From CAVPMW01 sp963706515 (GTDB lineage Bacteria > Chloroflexota > Anaerolineae > Anaerolineales > UBA4823), in NCBI GenBank assembly GCA_963706515.1, contig CAVPMW010000002.1, positions 124,001 through 188,000 on the forward strand: a DNA stretch of 64,000 nucleotides, read 5' to 3'. Position numbers and translations under genes: made by a program. How positions within the stretch are numbered: position 1 is the first letter of the stretch; each line of letters starts with the position of its first letter. Under the pieces are notes generated by a model. It was not told the origin of the DNA, ran no database searches, and saw nothing but the letters and a program-made list of their open reading frames with translations. Shown here piece by piece: positions 45,427-53,893 of this stretch.

Positions 45427-45816
45427 TTATTGTTTGGAGGCAATATGAGCTTCGTATTTAGTCGCATCTAACAATTTTTCAAGCTGCTGTAGGTCGCTTA
45501 TCTCGACTTTTACCATCCATGCATCCTCGTAGGGCGAGCTGTTGACCGTCTCGGGGCGGTCTGAGAGCTTATCGTTGATCGCGAGGATTTTTCCACCGGC
45601 AGGCAGGTACACATCTGCCGCCGCTTTAACCGACTCAATGGTGGCGCAAATTTCTCCCTGGTCGGCTGTTGAGCCAGGTTCGACGACGATCTCAACGTAA
45701 ACAACATCTGAGAGCTGACTCTGAGCGTAGTCCGTGATGCCCACCGTCCCTGTGCTGCCTTCTACTTTAATCCATTCATCGTTTTCGGTAAAAAGATAGT
45801 CCTGCGGGATGATCAT
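45427..45816 (-). CDS. gcvH: Glycine cleavage system H protein
   Basis: 129 residues. The lipoyl carrier that shuttles the aminomethyl group between P, T and L proteins. The lipoylation Lys lies in IESVKAAADVYLP. Start MIIPQDYLFTENDEWI follows AAAGGAGAAAAGC. First gene of the operon, directly under the glycine riboswitch. Confidence 0.96.
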   Translation of the reverse strand: MIIPQDYLFTENDEWIKVEGSTGTVGITDYAQSQLSDVVYVEIVVEPGSTADQGEICATIESVKAAADVYLPAGGKILAINDKLSDRPETVNSSPYEDAWMVKVEISDLQQLEKLLDATKYEAHIASKQ

Positions 45817-45855
45817 GCTTTTCTCCTTTGGTTGATGGATTTCAACGGCTCCAAA

Positions 45856-45901
45856 TCAATAAAAAACAGAGGCGCACGTATATTTAATGTGCGCCTCTGT
45901 T
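45856..45901 (-). terminator. Riboswitch expression-platform terminator
   Basis: A perfect 13-bp stem (45865-45877 and 45889-45901), 11-nt loop, followed on the minus strand by a TTTTTTATT tract. It directly follows the second glycine aptamer and precedes gcvH, so glycine would control termination. Confidence 0.85.
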
Positions 45902-45903
45902 TT

Positions 45904-46076
45904 GTACCTGAGAGATTCACGCTCTTTTAGCGTTTGCCCCATCGGTGCTGGCTTCAGACCAGCTTTCCAGAGGAATTCAGGAAGCGAGTCCTTTTACCTG
46001 AGAGTTTCATCTGGGATGCCTGATCCAGACTTGCCCCTTCGGTGCCCGTTAAATCCCGGGTCTCTCCTCGTCGTCC
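45904..46076 (-). promoter_or_regulatory. Tandem glycine riboswitch
   Basis: On the minus strand two aptamers occur in series (about 46076-45995 and 45994-45904). Each has the conserved core: GGAGAGACC ... GCACCGAAGGGGCAA ... ACTCTCAGGTA in the first, and GCACCGATGGGGCAAAC ... ATCTCTCAGGTAC in the second. The terminator hairpin that follows fits the classical cooperative glycine ON switch upstream of glycine-cleavage genes. A possible -10 box TATACT lies at 46097-46102 without a good -35. Confidence 0.93.
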
Positions 46077-46179
46077 TGATTTGATGTGATGTACTCAGTA
46101 TATCCCTTGGTTAGACCTCCAGAGTCTCATTCTAAGAAACTCTAACGGATATGTCAATAGAGGTTTTCATGCGTTCGAT

Positions 46180-46275
46180 CTAAGTACAGTCACAATGATT
46201 CTGTTGGATGTTCAGGTATTTTCCAAGCCTAATTATCGAAGCGCCATCGCTCAAAAGTTTTGTGACCGTACTTAG
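46180..46275. mobile_element. MITE-like element, family C copy 2
   Basis: 96 bp, 15-bp terminal inverted repeats with one mismatch (46180-46194 and 46261-46275). Same orientation and length as the copy at 42385-42480. The two copies bracket the gcv operon and its riboswitch, but they are too short to encode a transposase. Confidence 0.8.
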
Positions 46276-46278
46276 TGC

Positions 46279-46390
46279 TTTGTCCAGGCTCAAAGTTGAA
46301 TTTGAAATTGAGACTCATCAGCCTGGACAAACTTTAAAGTGTTCCGTTTCCAGCTTGATCAATCTAAATTATCAGGTTTAGCGGAACACT
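46279..46390. repeat. Two successive inverted repeats between element C2 and the DUF4870 gene
   Basis: A perfect 12-bp pair (46279-46290 and 46320-46331, core GTCCAGGCT) with a 29-nt spacer, then a 9-bp pair (46338-46346 and 46382-46390, AGTGTTCCG). The second ends 3 bp before the DUF4870 stop at 46394 and may help terminate it. The gap 46077-46393 contains only these and element C2. Confidence 0.5.
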
Positions 46391-46393
46391 AGA

Positions 46394-47107
46394 TTAACCG
46401 GTGATGTCATTCTTTACCCAATCTCCGATCAACCAGTAGCGGAAGTCTTTCCCCTGGCTGGTTTCGATTGCACCATATACTCCGTAAACGAGAGCTGCCA
46501 ATGGCAGCAAACTGGCCAGTATTGCGATTGGGGTCAAACAAAGACCGACGCAAATTATTGCGAGAACCCCTACTAAGATCCATAAGAGGGTAGCCACGAC
46601 GCCCGCAAGAACCCACCAAACCAGCTGAAATACGAATGCTTGCATGGCCTGAAAACGGACATAGGCTGACCGCTCACGGAAGATGAGATAGATAATCAGC
46701 GCAACGACCGGACCGAGAATTCCAGTGACCAGGTTGAGTAATACGCTGAGATTTGCAAGCATAGCCCAGGTGTGCTCCTCGCTCTCGCTGAGAGGTTGAG
46801 GCTGCGCAGGAGCGGCAGGAGGAGGAGGCGGTGGCGGGCTGGCTGGTTCTGTGGGGGGAGGTGGTGAGACAGCCTGACTGACAAGGACCGGAGCAGCGGC
46901 CTCCATGGCAGGAGATTCTTCGCTGGATGCTTCCTCTACGGCTGGAATTTTCTCAAATTCGATCGGCTGTGCTTCCGCTGGAGCAACATCTTCGACAGGG
47001 GTGGAAGTAGAGGCATTTGTATCCTCCTGGGAGGTTGAAGTTACTTCTGACTCAACCGGCATTTCTTCAATGGATTCCGGATCTGATTTCTCGTTCTGTT
47101 CGCTCAT
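46394..47107 (-). CDS. DUF4870 domain membrane protein with long acidic/proline-rich N-terminus
   Basis: 237 residues. Residues 1-125 are low complexity: Glu/Ser/Thr-rich, then a Pro-rich run. The C-terminal 110 residues are a DUF4870 (Tic20-like) domain: EEHTWAMLANLSVLLNLVTG, YVRFQAMQAFVFQLVWWV, and a last span before QGKDFRYWLIGDWV. Function unknown. A shorter paralogue lies upstream on the same strand, separated by a hairpin. Confidence 0.85.
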   Translation of the reverse strand: MSEQNEKSDPESIEEMPVESEVTSTSQEDTNASTSTPVEDVAPAEAQPIEFEKIPAVEEASSEESPAMEAAAPVLVSQAVSPPPPTEPASPPPPPPPAAPAQPQPLSESEEHTWAMLANLSVLLNLVTGILGPVVALIIYLIFRERSAYVRFQAMQAFVFQLVWWVLAGVVATLLWILVGVLAIICVGLCLTPIAILASLLPLAALVYGVYGAIETSQGKDFRYWLIGDWVKNDITG

Positions 47108-47250
47108 AGCATTTCTCCTTCTGGAAAATGGAATGGCAGAAAATAATTATAGTTCATCTTTACGGATATTATAAAATTGGGTCAATTATATTGTGCACTC
47201 CCGGTAAAGACTGATCCAAACTATTTTACTATCCAGCTGTGAGCAAAGAA

Positions 47251-47282
47251 TACCCAGGCCAGTATTAAACAGGGCCTGGGTA
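47251..47282 (-). terminator. Hairpin between the two DUF4870 genes
   Basis: A perfect 10-bp stem (47251-47260 and 47273-47282), 12-nt loop, followed on the minus strand by TTCTTTG. A modest intrinsic terminator for the upstream gene. Confidence 0.5.
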
Positions 47283-47348
47283 AAATTATATTAGGAAGGA
47301 AAATGCTAGTTTATTTTGTCTTGCGAGCTCAAGCGACCGAAAATTAGC

Positions 47349-47690
47349 TCAAGCCCAGCCTCGATTGCGGACAAAATTACCGATCACAGGTAGTTGGATG
47401 TATTTTCCACGGTAAGCTTCAACCGCAGGCCAGAAGGTTACCAGCCAAAGCAATGGAGCGCAGATCGCGCCGACTACTGTGATGCTGAGGATGACCATCA
47501 GCACAACCAGGACGATGGAGAGAATGATTGCCTGGATTGCATGGAATTTAATGAAAGGCCTATTTTTTTTCTCTTCCATGAGAAGCATGATGATGGCGAC
47601 CAGGGCAATTGGGTATCCAATGGCTGCCCAGAGGCGATCATCCGAGGTGATATCTGATGATGCTGTTTCTGATGCTGTTTCTTGTGTCAT
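47349..47690 (-). CDS. Small DUF4870-type membrane protein
   Basis: 113 residues. A short polar N-terminus, then DDRLWAAIGYPIALVAIIMLL, FIKFHAIQAIILSIVLVVLM and a third span, ending WPAVEAYRGKYIQLPVIG. This is the bare DUF4870 layout. Function unknown; tandem pairs suggest duplication. Confidence 0.85.
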   Translation of the reverse strand: MTQETASETASSDITSDDRLWAAIGYPIALVAIIMLLMEEKKNRPFIKFHAIQAIILSIVLVVLMVILSITVVGAICAPLLWLVTFWPAVEAYRGKYIQLPVIGNFVRNRGWA

Positions 47691-47882
47691 TGTATATCTA
47701 TCTCCTGTGGATCAGATTATTTTATTGACATGATAGAAACGTCATTGCAGGGTTCATGCCTCACTATGCAAACACCAATTCAGAGCGAAGGTTACGAATC
47801 TGATGTTTCCCAATATTTTTGTTAGTTTTTTTCGAAGAATGAGGTATTACACCACTCTTCGTCCCATTTATCGCACTTAGTA

Positions 47883-47979
47883 TCTATCCGGAAATGGATA
47901 GGAAAACCGATTTTGAGGTGTGGGCGGCGAAGCCCCCACACCTCAAAATCGGAACCCCTCGTATTTTCGGACTGGTTCT
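47883..47979. repeat. Palindromic element, family B copy 2
   Basis: About 97 bp. The core stem is 47907-47928 with 47932-47952, 21 paired positions with one bulged base and the same GAA loop as copy 1 at 36739-36836. It lies in the opposite orientation. Together with unremarkable AT-rich DNA it fills the gap 47691-48000. Confidence 0.8.
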
Positions 47980-48000
47980 TATATAGATGGGTAAGTTTTT

Positions 48001-48837
48001 TTAAGTGCGCCAGGTAATAATAAATAGAAGGGTAAAGATACTGCTGATTGCTAATTGGCGCAGCCCTATCCTGGTGGGTTTTACGCCGATGGCTGGTTTG
48101 ATCGTCCCATACCAGCTTTCTGCAGCCTGCAGGGTGTATGGAATCCACAGGAATGTTGGAAGCACAGAAGCAGCGCAGAGGATTAGAACAACACAGAAGT
48201 TGAAATTCGCGTAAAGCAGAGCTCGCCTGCCCTGGATCAGACACTCGCGAAGCGGTGGCAGAGCGGTAAGACGCCGCTGATCCAATCGCAAGTAAGCATA
48301 TACAATCGAGGCAGCACCCTGAAACCAGGTTAGCAAGAACAACCACCAGCCAACCGCTGAATATCCCACTGTGCCGATCCAGTATGCCGCCGGTGCGCTG
48401 AGGGCAAGCACACCTGTGGCAATTAGCTCAACCCCCATCTGACGCCGTTCTTCTCGCCGGCTGACCAGCCATAAATACCAGGCAAAAATCGGTATTCCTG
48501 GGATTGCCAGCAGCAGTATGTAGCTATATCCCGATAAGACCAGCCCTATTATCGCCATGGCTCCGATGGCGGCATAGATCCCTACCCAAAACCATGCTGC
48601 GGAAACATCTCGTTCTGGTCGCCTGTGGCTGTAAATTTTTATCACAATAGTGACAGGCTGGCGGATCAGGAACCCGGATAATGCCGCAACGATTAACAAA
48701 AAGCTGGCGAACGACCAGCTGCCTCCGGCGAACAAGCCAATCAACAGAGGGCTGATCAAGAACACCCAGCTCCCGTGGTCTTGAGGAAGAGCAATTTGTT
48801 TGCGGAACAATGTTGGTTGGGAGATGGTAGTTGTCAT
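48001..48837 (-). CDS. YwiC-like membrane protein
   Basis: 278 residues with about eight spans. It opens with IALPQDHGSWVFLISPLLIG, the signature region of the YwiC family, and has RQPVTIVIKIYSHRRPERD after the second span. The function of YwiC is not established; the arrangement of charged loops recalls UbiA-type prenyltransferases but the Asp-rich motifs are not evident. It follows the third methyltransferase gene by 16 bp and is probably the last gene of that operon. Confidence 0.75.
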   Translation of the reverse strand: MTTTISQPTLFRKQIALPQDHGSWVFLISPLLIGLFAGGSWSFASFLLIVAALSGFLIRQPVTIVIKIYSHRRPERDVSAAWFWVGIYAAIGAMAIIGLVLSGYSYILLLAIPGIPIFAWYLWLVSRREERRQMGVELIATGVLALSAPAAYWIGTVGYSAVGWWLFLLTWFQGAASIVYAYLRLDQRRLTALPPLRECLIQGRRALLYANFNFCVVLILCAASVLPTFLWIPYTLQAAESWYGTIKPAIGVKPTRIGLRQLAISSIFTLLFIITWRT

Positions 48838-48853
48838 AACTACTACCGTCAGG

Positions 48854-50269
48854 TTATACCAGCTCTTGCCAAGCCTTGTCGTAGATTAGCTGCAGCTCAC
48901 GATCTTGCGTCTCGTCGAGCGGCGGTGATTGATGGTTTTGCAGTAAATCCACAGCACGCTGCTGGGCGCGCTTCACCATATCCGGGCGACCCTGCCGTTC
49001 CCAATCTTCCCAGGTGCCACGTTCAGCGAGCTTTGTGACATAAATCTCACCACCTCTGAGATATTTAACGGTATGAGGTTGGTCGAGAAAGTTTCGTTTT
49101 CCATCCATGATCTCTGCGATGACATCTACCGCAAGTGAATCTGGGGTGATAGAAAACCCTCGGCAGGCACGCCGGATGCTACCGGCAATCTCATCGTCTA
49201 TGACCATTTGAGCGTAGGACCCGGCAACGCCAGCTTGCATTTCACCGATTCCGGATAGCTCATCCGCCCCAGCCAGAGCAGGCAGCAAAGCATTTAATGC
49301 GCGCTCATACCCATTCTGTAAATTAAGCTGCATAGAATTGGTACTAAAACCATAAACATTTACGGGTAAATGGTAACGATGGGCAAGCTGGACGGTCGCT
49401 GCGGATGCCAGACCGAGCTCAACCCCTCCCCAGACTGAAAGAGCAGTCCGGGGTTCCATCATTGCCAACCGGCCGCAATAGACTACAGGTAGACCGGGAT
49501 GGACCAGCTCTGCTATTACGATGCTTGCCAAAATCTCTGCGTTTTGCTGAGCGACTGCGCCAACAATTGAAAGAGGCGCGGTCGCCCCGGCAGTTGGACA
49601 GGGGAGGGGTATGAAAAGTAGACCCAGGCGGGCAGTCTCGATGATGGCCTCAACAAGCTCATCCGGAAAAAAGAGCGGACTGAGGGGGGAGATGGCAATG
49701 GATAGGACTTCATCAGGCACTCCACAGATAGCTGCCATCTCGAATGCATAACGTACTTCAGCAGGATTCTGCACGCCAGGGCCATGCAGTGGTTTTTCAG
49801 TATACGGCAGGCTGTGGCGGTACATTGCCAGCGACATCAACGGACCGGGTACATCCTGCGGGGTGAAGAAAGGCGTCATGGTTGTCACAGCAGGGAGAGC
49901 ATCGAGCAAGCGGGCGGCTTTTTGAACATCTTCAACGGTAGCCGGAAAGCATTCACCTGCATCAGGCTCGTAAACCATGGCTGCGCCGCCTAAATTATGC
50001 CAATGCAAACTCCCATCACCAATAACTGCTGAAAGACCATTCCTACCGCGCAAAGATACTCGATCAGGAACCTGTGTGAGCGCCCATTCGACGAGCTCGT
50101 GAGGGATGAAGACACGGTTGGCTGCAACTCTCCCGCCGGCATCCTGGATGTAACGCAGGGCAGAAGGTTGGCTGAGGATGACGCCAACCCGGTCCAAGAT
50201 TTCCAGGCTGGCCTGGTGAATGGCTTCAACCTCGGATTGTGTAAGGAACTGCAAGTATTCCAGCGTCAT
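48854..50269 (-). CDS. MttB-superfamily corrinoid-dependent methyltransferase, third paralogue
   Basis: 471 residues, TIM-barrel methylamine methyltransferase family. No in-frame amber codon interrupts it, so it is of the non-pyrrolysine type, whose characterised members demethylate glycine betaine, proline betaine, carnitine or gamma-butyrobetaine. It starts MTLEYLQFLTQSEVEAIHQ; EKPLHGPGVQNPAEVRYAFEM, CPTAGATAPLSIVGAVAQQNAE and MVIDDEIAGSIRRACRGF are family-like. It would pass a methyl group from a quaternary amine or similar to the corrinoid protein encoded upstream. A single base separates it from the previous gene's stop, showing tight coupling. Substrate unknown. Confidence 0.9.
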   Translation of the reverse strand: MTLEYLQFLTQSEVEAIHQASLEILDRVGVILSQPSALRYIQDAGGRVAANRVFIPHELVEWALTQVPDRVSLRGRNGLSAVIGDGSLHWHNLGGAAMVYEPDAGECFPATVEDVQKAARLLDALPAVTTMTPFFTPQDVPGPLMSLAMYRHSLPYTEKPLHGPGVQNPAEVRYAFEMAAICGVPDEVLSIAISPLSPLFFPDELVEAIIETARLGLLFIPLPCPTAGATAPLSIVGAVAQQNAEILASIVIAELVHPGLPVVYCGRLAMMEPRTALSVWGGVELGLASAATVQLAHRYHLPVNVYGFSTNSMQLNLQNGYERALNALLPALAGADELSGIGEMQAGVAGSYAQMVIDDEIAGSIRRACRGFSITPDSLAVDVIAEIMDGKRNFLDQPHTVKYLRGGEIYVTKLAERGTWEDWERQGRPDMVKRAQQRAVDLLQNHQSPPLDETQDRELQLIYDKAWQELV

Positions 50270-50270
50270 A

Positions 50271-51722
50271 TTAAATTGGAAGCTGATCCATTCCCTCCTG
50301 GCGAGCCAGAGAAGCGACCATCCGGCGCAGCTCCGCTTCTATTGCTGGATCAGCCTCAGGTCGGGTATAGGCTGCAAGCAGCTCATCGACCCTATGCCGT
50401 GCACGCTGCATCGTATCTAGTGATCCGTTCTGCTGCCAGGCACGGATCGACATGCGATCGATCACCGGCGAGGGCAAAGATTGTTCTTTGGCGAAGAGCT
50501 GCCGGGTGGCTTTTTGCTTGAGGAAATCTGCTTTAAAACCGATCCCGGTAAATAACTCCAGGGCATAAGTCTCGGTAAGTGGGTGGATTCCTTGCAGCAG
50601 CCGCTTAGCCATGCGGATGGCTTCGGCGTCGACCACCAATTTTTCCGGACTTTGGGTCAGCAGGAAATCGAGCATACCGGCTCCCGAAATCATGTTGATC
50701 CCACCTAATGCGCCCAAAACAGCCGTGATGCCGCTCTCAAGCCCGGCCTGCGCATCGATGAGCTTGGCATCACTTGCGCCGAGATAAGTGTGGGTTGGGA
50801 AGCCGAGAGATTTGCCAACTTGCGCATAGCCAATATCGAGCATTGCAGTTTCCACGGCTCCCATCGGGGTAGTGCCCTGGCGCATGTCAAATATCGCTGG
50901 AGCTCCACCCCAGACGATCGGAGCGCCTGGGCCAGCTAATTGATGGATGGTGATACCGCTTAACGTCTCAGCAGCATGTTGAACGATCGATCCGAGCAAA
51001 GTAACCGGGGCTCCTGCACCAGCCAACGGCATGGATACGATTTGTGCTGGAACCTGCGCCTGAGCCAGATCGATCAAGCTTTCACTGCCGAATTTGCTCC
51101 AGATCAAGGGTGGGGTAGGACAAACATCGAAAACCGCCAGCGGATTATCTGCGAGACCGCCGAGTCCTGACCGGTAAATTGCCAGCATCTCGAACATCAG
51201 CTTGCCAGTATGCAGGGCAAATGCTCCGGTTACGATGGGTTTAGCCGAGAAAAGGAGGACCAGGTATAAGCGGTAAAGATCACCGATACCCTTGGGTACG
51301 TCACTGCAAACAACCGCAGTGGATTGTGCGTCATACTCAGACAATGTTTCGGTTAACTGGATTAATTTCACCAAATCCTGCGTTACCGCCGGGTGATTCT
51401 GCAGCGTAGCAGAATCGAGGATATTTACACCGCTCGATCCCGGGTCAAAATGAACGCTGTTTCCACCATAATGGATGGCAGGTTGTCCAGCCCGATCGGA
51501 GAGAAAAAATTCCTTTGGGGCGGTTTCGCAGGCTTTGCGGACAACTGCCTCGGGAAGATAGATCACATCTTCATTCCCTGCCTGCGCGCCAGCGGCAAGG
51601 AGAAGGTCACGCGCCCGGTCGGAAAGGACTTTTATCCCATGGTGGAGCAAGAGATCGAATGCTTCATCCAGGACCTGAGAGATCATTTCGGGAGTAAGGA
51701 GCTGTAGCTGAGGCTGCATCAT
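50271..51722 (-). CDS. MttB-superfamily corrinoid-dependent methyltransferase, second paralogue
   Basis: 483 residues, same family and no in-frame amber codon. Segments FLLHTQ-like SDRARDLLLAAGA, HFDPGSSGVNILDSATLQN, WGGAPAIFDMRQGTTPMG and GINMISGAGMLDFLLTQSPE are recognisable. Sequence is clearly different from both neighbours, so the three are old paralogues with probably distinct substrates, not recent duplications. It starts 1 base after the first paralogue's stop. Confidence 0.9.
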   Translation of the reverse strand: MMQPQLQLLTPEMISQVLDEAFDLLLHHGIKVLSDRARDLLLAAGAQAGNEDVIYLPEAVVRKACETAPKEFFLSDRAGQPAIHYGGNSVHFDPGSSGVNILDSATLQNHPAVTQDLVKLIQLTETLSEYDAQSTAVVCSDVPKGIGDLYRLYLVLLFSAKPIVTGAFALHTGKLMFEMLAIYRSGLGGLADNPLAVFDVCPTPPLIWSKFGSESLIDLAQAQVPAQIVSMPLAGAGAPVTLLGSIVQHAAETLSGITIHQLAGPGAPIVWGGAPAIFDMRQGTTPMGAVETAMLDIGYAQVGKSLGFPTHTYLGASDAKLIDAQAGLESGITAVLGALGGINMISGAGMLDFLLTQSPEKLVVDAEAIRMAKRLLQGIHPLTETYALELFTGIGFKADFLKQKATRQLFAKEQSLPSPVIDRMSIRAWQQNGSLDTMQRARHRVDELLAAYTRPEADPAIEAELRRMVASLARQEGMDQLPI

Positions 51723-51723
51723 T

Positions 51724-53175
51724 TCACCGGTTTTCCAGAGATGAGATAATCCCAGCTATCTCTTGAGCAACTCTGCGATCGAGCGGCTCAACTTGATGCT
51801 CTGCCAGGATCTTCCGGGCAGAATCGGTTGCCCAGGTGCGTGCGTCGTCCCCATTTTCCTCCCAAATGTTGTAGGGCCGGCGATCCAAATAATGCGGCAA
51901 CCAAATATCGCGCATGTGCTTGCGGGTGTGTTTCTGGGTCAGAAAGTTTCCGCCTGGACCGACTGCTTTTATGGTATCCAGGGCTAAAGTCTCATCATCG
52001 ACAGGTATACCCGCCATCATCTTCTGCACGATAGAAAATGTTTCACAATCCAGCATCATCTGCTGGTAAGACCATATGCGACTGCCGTGTAAAAATCCAA
52101 CGCCAAGCAGCATGTCCGACATGGTCAGGCATGCCATCAGGGTCGACAGGCTGTTTTCCAGACCAGCTTGCCAGTTTGGCTCTTTCGCCCCGGTTGCAAA
52201 AGACCCCATCGATAAGGGTACCTTATAGAAATCGGAGAGAATATTCGTCGCTGCTCCAAAGAGGAAGTCTTCCGGACCGCCTCCGGTATAGGCACCCGTG
52301 CGCAGATCCGAGGCGGTCTGGGCGGCAGCATAAAAAACCGGCGCTCCTGGATAAGCCAGCTCGATCAAGGCTAAGGCGCTGATCACCTCTGCGTTCCCCA
52401 CCACCAGATTTCCAGCCATCGTCGCCGGGCCGGTCGTGAGGCAGGCAGCCATCGTCATAAATCCAACCGGCAGACCTGCCTCGGCTGCGATCAACGCTGC
52501 ATCCAAACTGCCGCCATCCTGCCCGAGCGGTGAGGCAGTGCACTGCATGATAGAGAGCAATGGTCGCTGACGTAAGGCCGGGCGGCTGCCAGCCAGAACT
52601 GCTGCCATCTCGACCGCAGCTCTGGATTCAGCCTCGCTGTAGACGGATTCGGTTTGCACGTGTTTGGTGGAGTTCTGCCAGATCGCAAATATTTCATGCA
52701 AGCTGCGGCTATGTGGGGGACAATCCTGGGCAGAGAGCGGCACCCAGTGGAAAGCGACCTCCGGCAGCGCGTCGGCGATGCGGGAGATATCGACCACGTC
52801 TGACAATTGCGAGCGGCGGCGCTCACCGGAGGAGAGGTCGATGATTTCAACTCCGCAGCCATCCGTGCCAACATAGACGTGATTTCCATCCAGAGCAAGG
52901 TCTTGAGCGGGGTCCCGTGCTCCTAAAGCGTACGCAGGCGGAGCTTTTACTAACGCCTCTTCAATCAAATTACCCGGCGCACGGACGACTTGATGCTCCC
53001 AGTCAATTTTGGCGCCGTGCGCTTCCCAAATCTCCAGCGCCTTTTTGGAGGGGAAACGAACCCCTACACTTTCTATGACTTCCAGAGTGGCTGCGTGGAT
53101 GCGGGACACATCCTCAGGGGTAAGGATTTCTAGCTTCAAGCGAGGGTCGCTGATGGAGAGAATATCCTGGCTCAT
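51724..53175 (-). CDS. MttB-superfamily corrinoid-dependent methyltransferase, first paralogue
   Basis: 483 residues. A start at 53262 would overlap the corrinoid gene by 77 bp; ATG 53175 (MSQDILSISDPRLKLEIL) has GAGGAT upstream and leaves 10 bp to it. Family-like segments: VGTDGCGVEIIDLSSGERRRS, SPLGQDGGSLDAALIAAEAG, PTATMAGN-type MTMAACLTTGPATMAGNLV and ALDTIKAVGPGGNFLTQKHT, the latter typical of the C-terminus of MttB homologues. No pyrrolysine codon. It is the methyltransferase closest to the corrinoid protein. Confidence 0.92.
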   Translation of the reverse strand: MSQDILSISDPRLKLEILTPEDVSRIHAATLEVIESVGVRFPSKKALEIWEAHGAKIDWEHQVVRAPGNLIEEALVKAPPAYALGARDPAQDLALDGNHVYVGTDGCGVEIIDLSSGERRRSQLSDVVDISRIADALPEVAFHWVPLSAQDCPPHSRSLHEIFAIWQNSTKHVQTESVYSEAESRAAVEMAAVLAGSRPALRQRPLLSIMQCTASPLGQDGGSLDAALIAAEAGLPVGFMTMAACLTTGPATMAGNLVVGNAEVISALALIELAYPGAPVFYAAAQTASDLRTGAYTGGGPEDFLFGAATNILSDFYKVPLSMGSFATGAKEPNWQAGLENSLSTLMACLTMSDMLLGVGFLHGSRIWSYQQMMLDCETFSIVQKMMAGIPVDDETLALDTIKAVGPGGNFLTQKHTRKHMRDIWLPHYLDRRPYNIWEENGDDARTWATDSARKILAEHQVEPLDRRVAQEIAGIISSLENR

Positions 53176-53185
53176 ATAGGCATCC

Positions 53186-53848
53186 TCAGCTGATGCTCTT
53201 GCGATCCGCCAATAATTGGAGTGCCAGCTGAACGGCACCGACGGCGTCTTCACTGTAGCCATCTGCCCCGATTTCCGCCGCCCATTGGCGAGTCACAGGT
53301 GCGCCGCCTACAATCACTTTGACTTTGGAACGCAGTCCAGAATCTTCCAGGGCTTCGATCACATCCCGCTGGGTGACCATCGTGGTAGTTAATAACGCGC
53401 TCATTCCGACGATATCCGCATTCACCTCGCGCGCTTTCTCAACGAAACGGGTAACAGGTACATCAACACCCAGATCGTAAACCTCGAACCCGTTGGCTGA
53501 GAGCATGGTTGCAACCAGCGTTTTGCCGATATCGTGGATATCCCCTTGAATTGTCCCGATCACCACCCGCCCCTCAATCTGCCGGCTGGTCCCCTGGCGA
53601 GCCATCTCAGGTTCGAGGACTGCGATTGCTGATTTCATGGCTTCACCTGCCATCACCAGCTCAGGCAGGAACATATTACCGCAGCTGAACTCGCTGCCGA
53701 CAAGCTTTATTCCCGGCATATATCCTTGATTAATAGCTTCGAGAGGTGGGATGTCCTGTTCGATGGCGAGCTGTGCCAGGCGAGCAGATTCGTCGGAATC
53801 ACCATCAATAATCGCTTGCGCCATTTTGTCAAATAATTCTTTGCTCAT
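53186..53848 (-). CDS. Methyltransferase cognate corrinoid protein (MtgC/MttC-like)
   Basis: 220 residues. An N-terminal four-helix cap (residues 1-90) is followed by the B12-binding domain with GDIHDIGKTLVATML (His is the lower cobalt ligand in DxHxxG), VGMSALLTTTM (SxL) and VIVGGAPVTRQWAAEIGADG (GG). It accepts methyl groups from the MttB-type enzymes and hands them to a methylcorrinoid:THF or CoM methyltransferase, which is not encoded in this window; the reductive activator is also absent. First gene of the minus-strand methyltransferase operon. A MITE-like element lies 46 bp upstream of its start. Confidence 0.95.
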   Translation of the reverse strand: MSKELFDKMAQAIIDGDSDESARLAQLAIEQDIPPLEAINQGYMPGIKLVGSEFSCGNMFLPELVMAGEAMKSAIAVLEPEMARQGTSRQIEGRVVIGTIQGDIHDIGKTLVATMLSANGFEVYDLGVDVPVTRFVEKAREVNADIVGMSALLTTTMVTQRDVIEALEDSGLRSKVKVIVGGAPVTRQWAAEIGADGYSEDAVGAVQLALQLLADRKSIS

Positions 53849-53893
53849 TTCGACCTCCGTAGTGTAGTTTGATTGGTTTGCGGATTTTAGATT

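Noticed and set aside
42385..46275. A composite transposon carrying the gcv operon
   Set aside because: The flanking elements are 96 bp with no coding capacity, no transposase is nearby, and no outer target duplication was found. Kept only as a low-level observation.
48854..53175. Pyrrolysine-containing trimethylamine methyltransferases
   Set aside because: All three MttB-family genes read through at full length without an in-frame amber codon, and no pyl genes are present.
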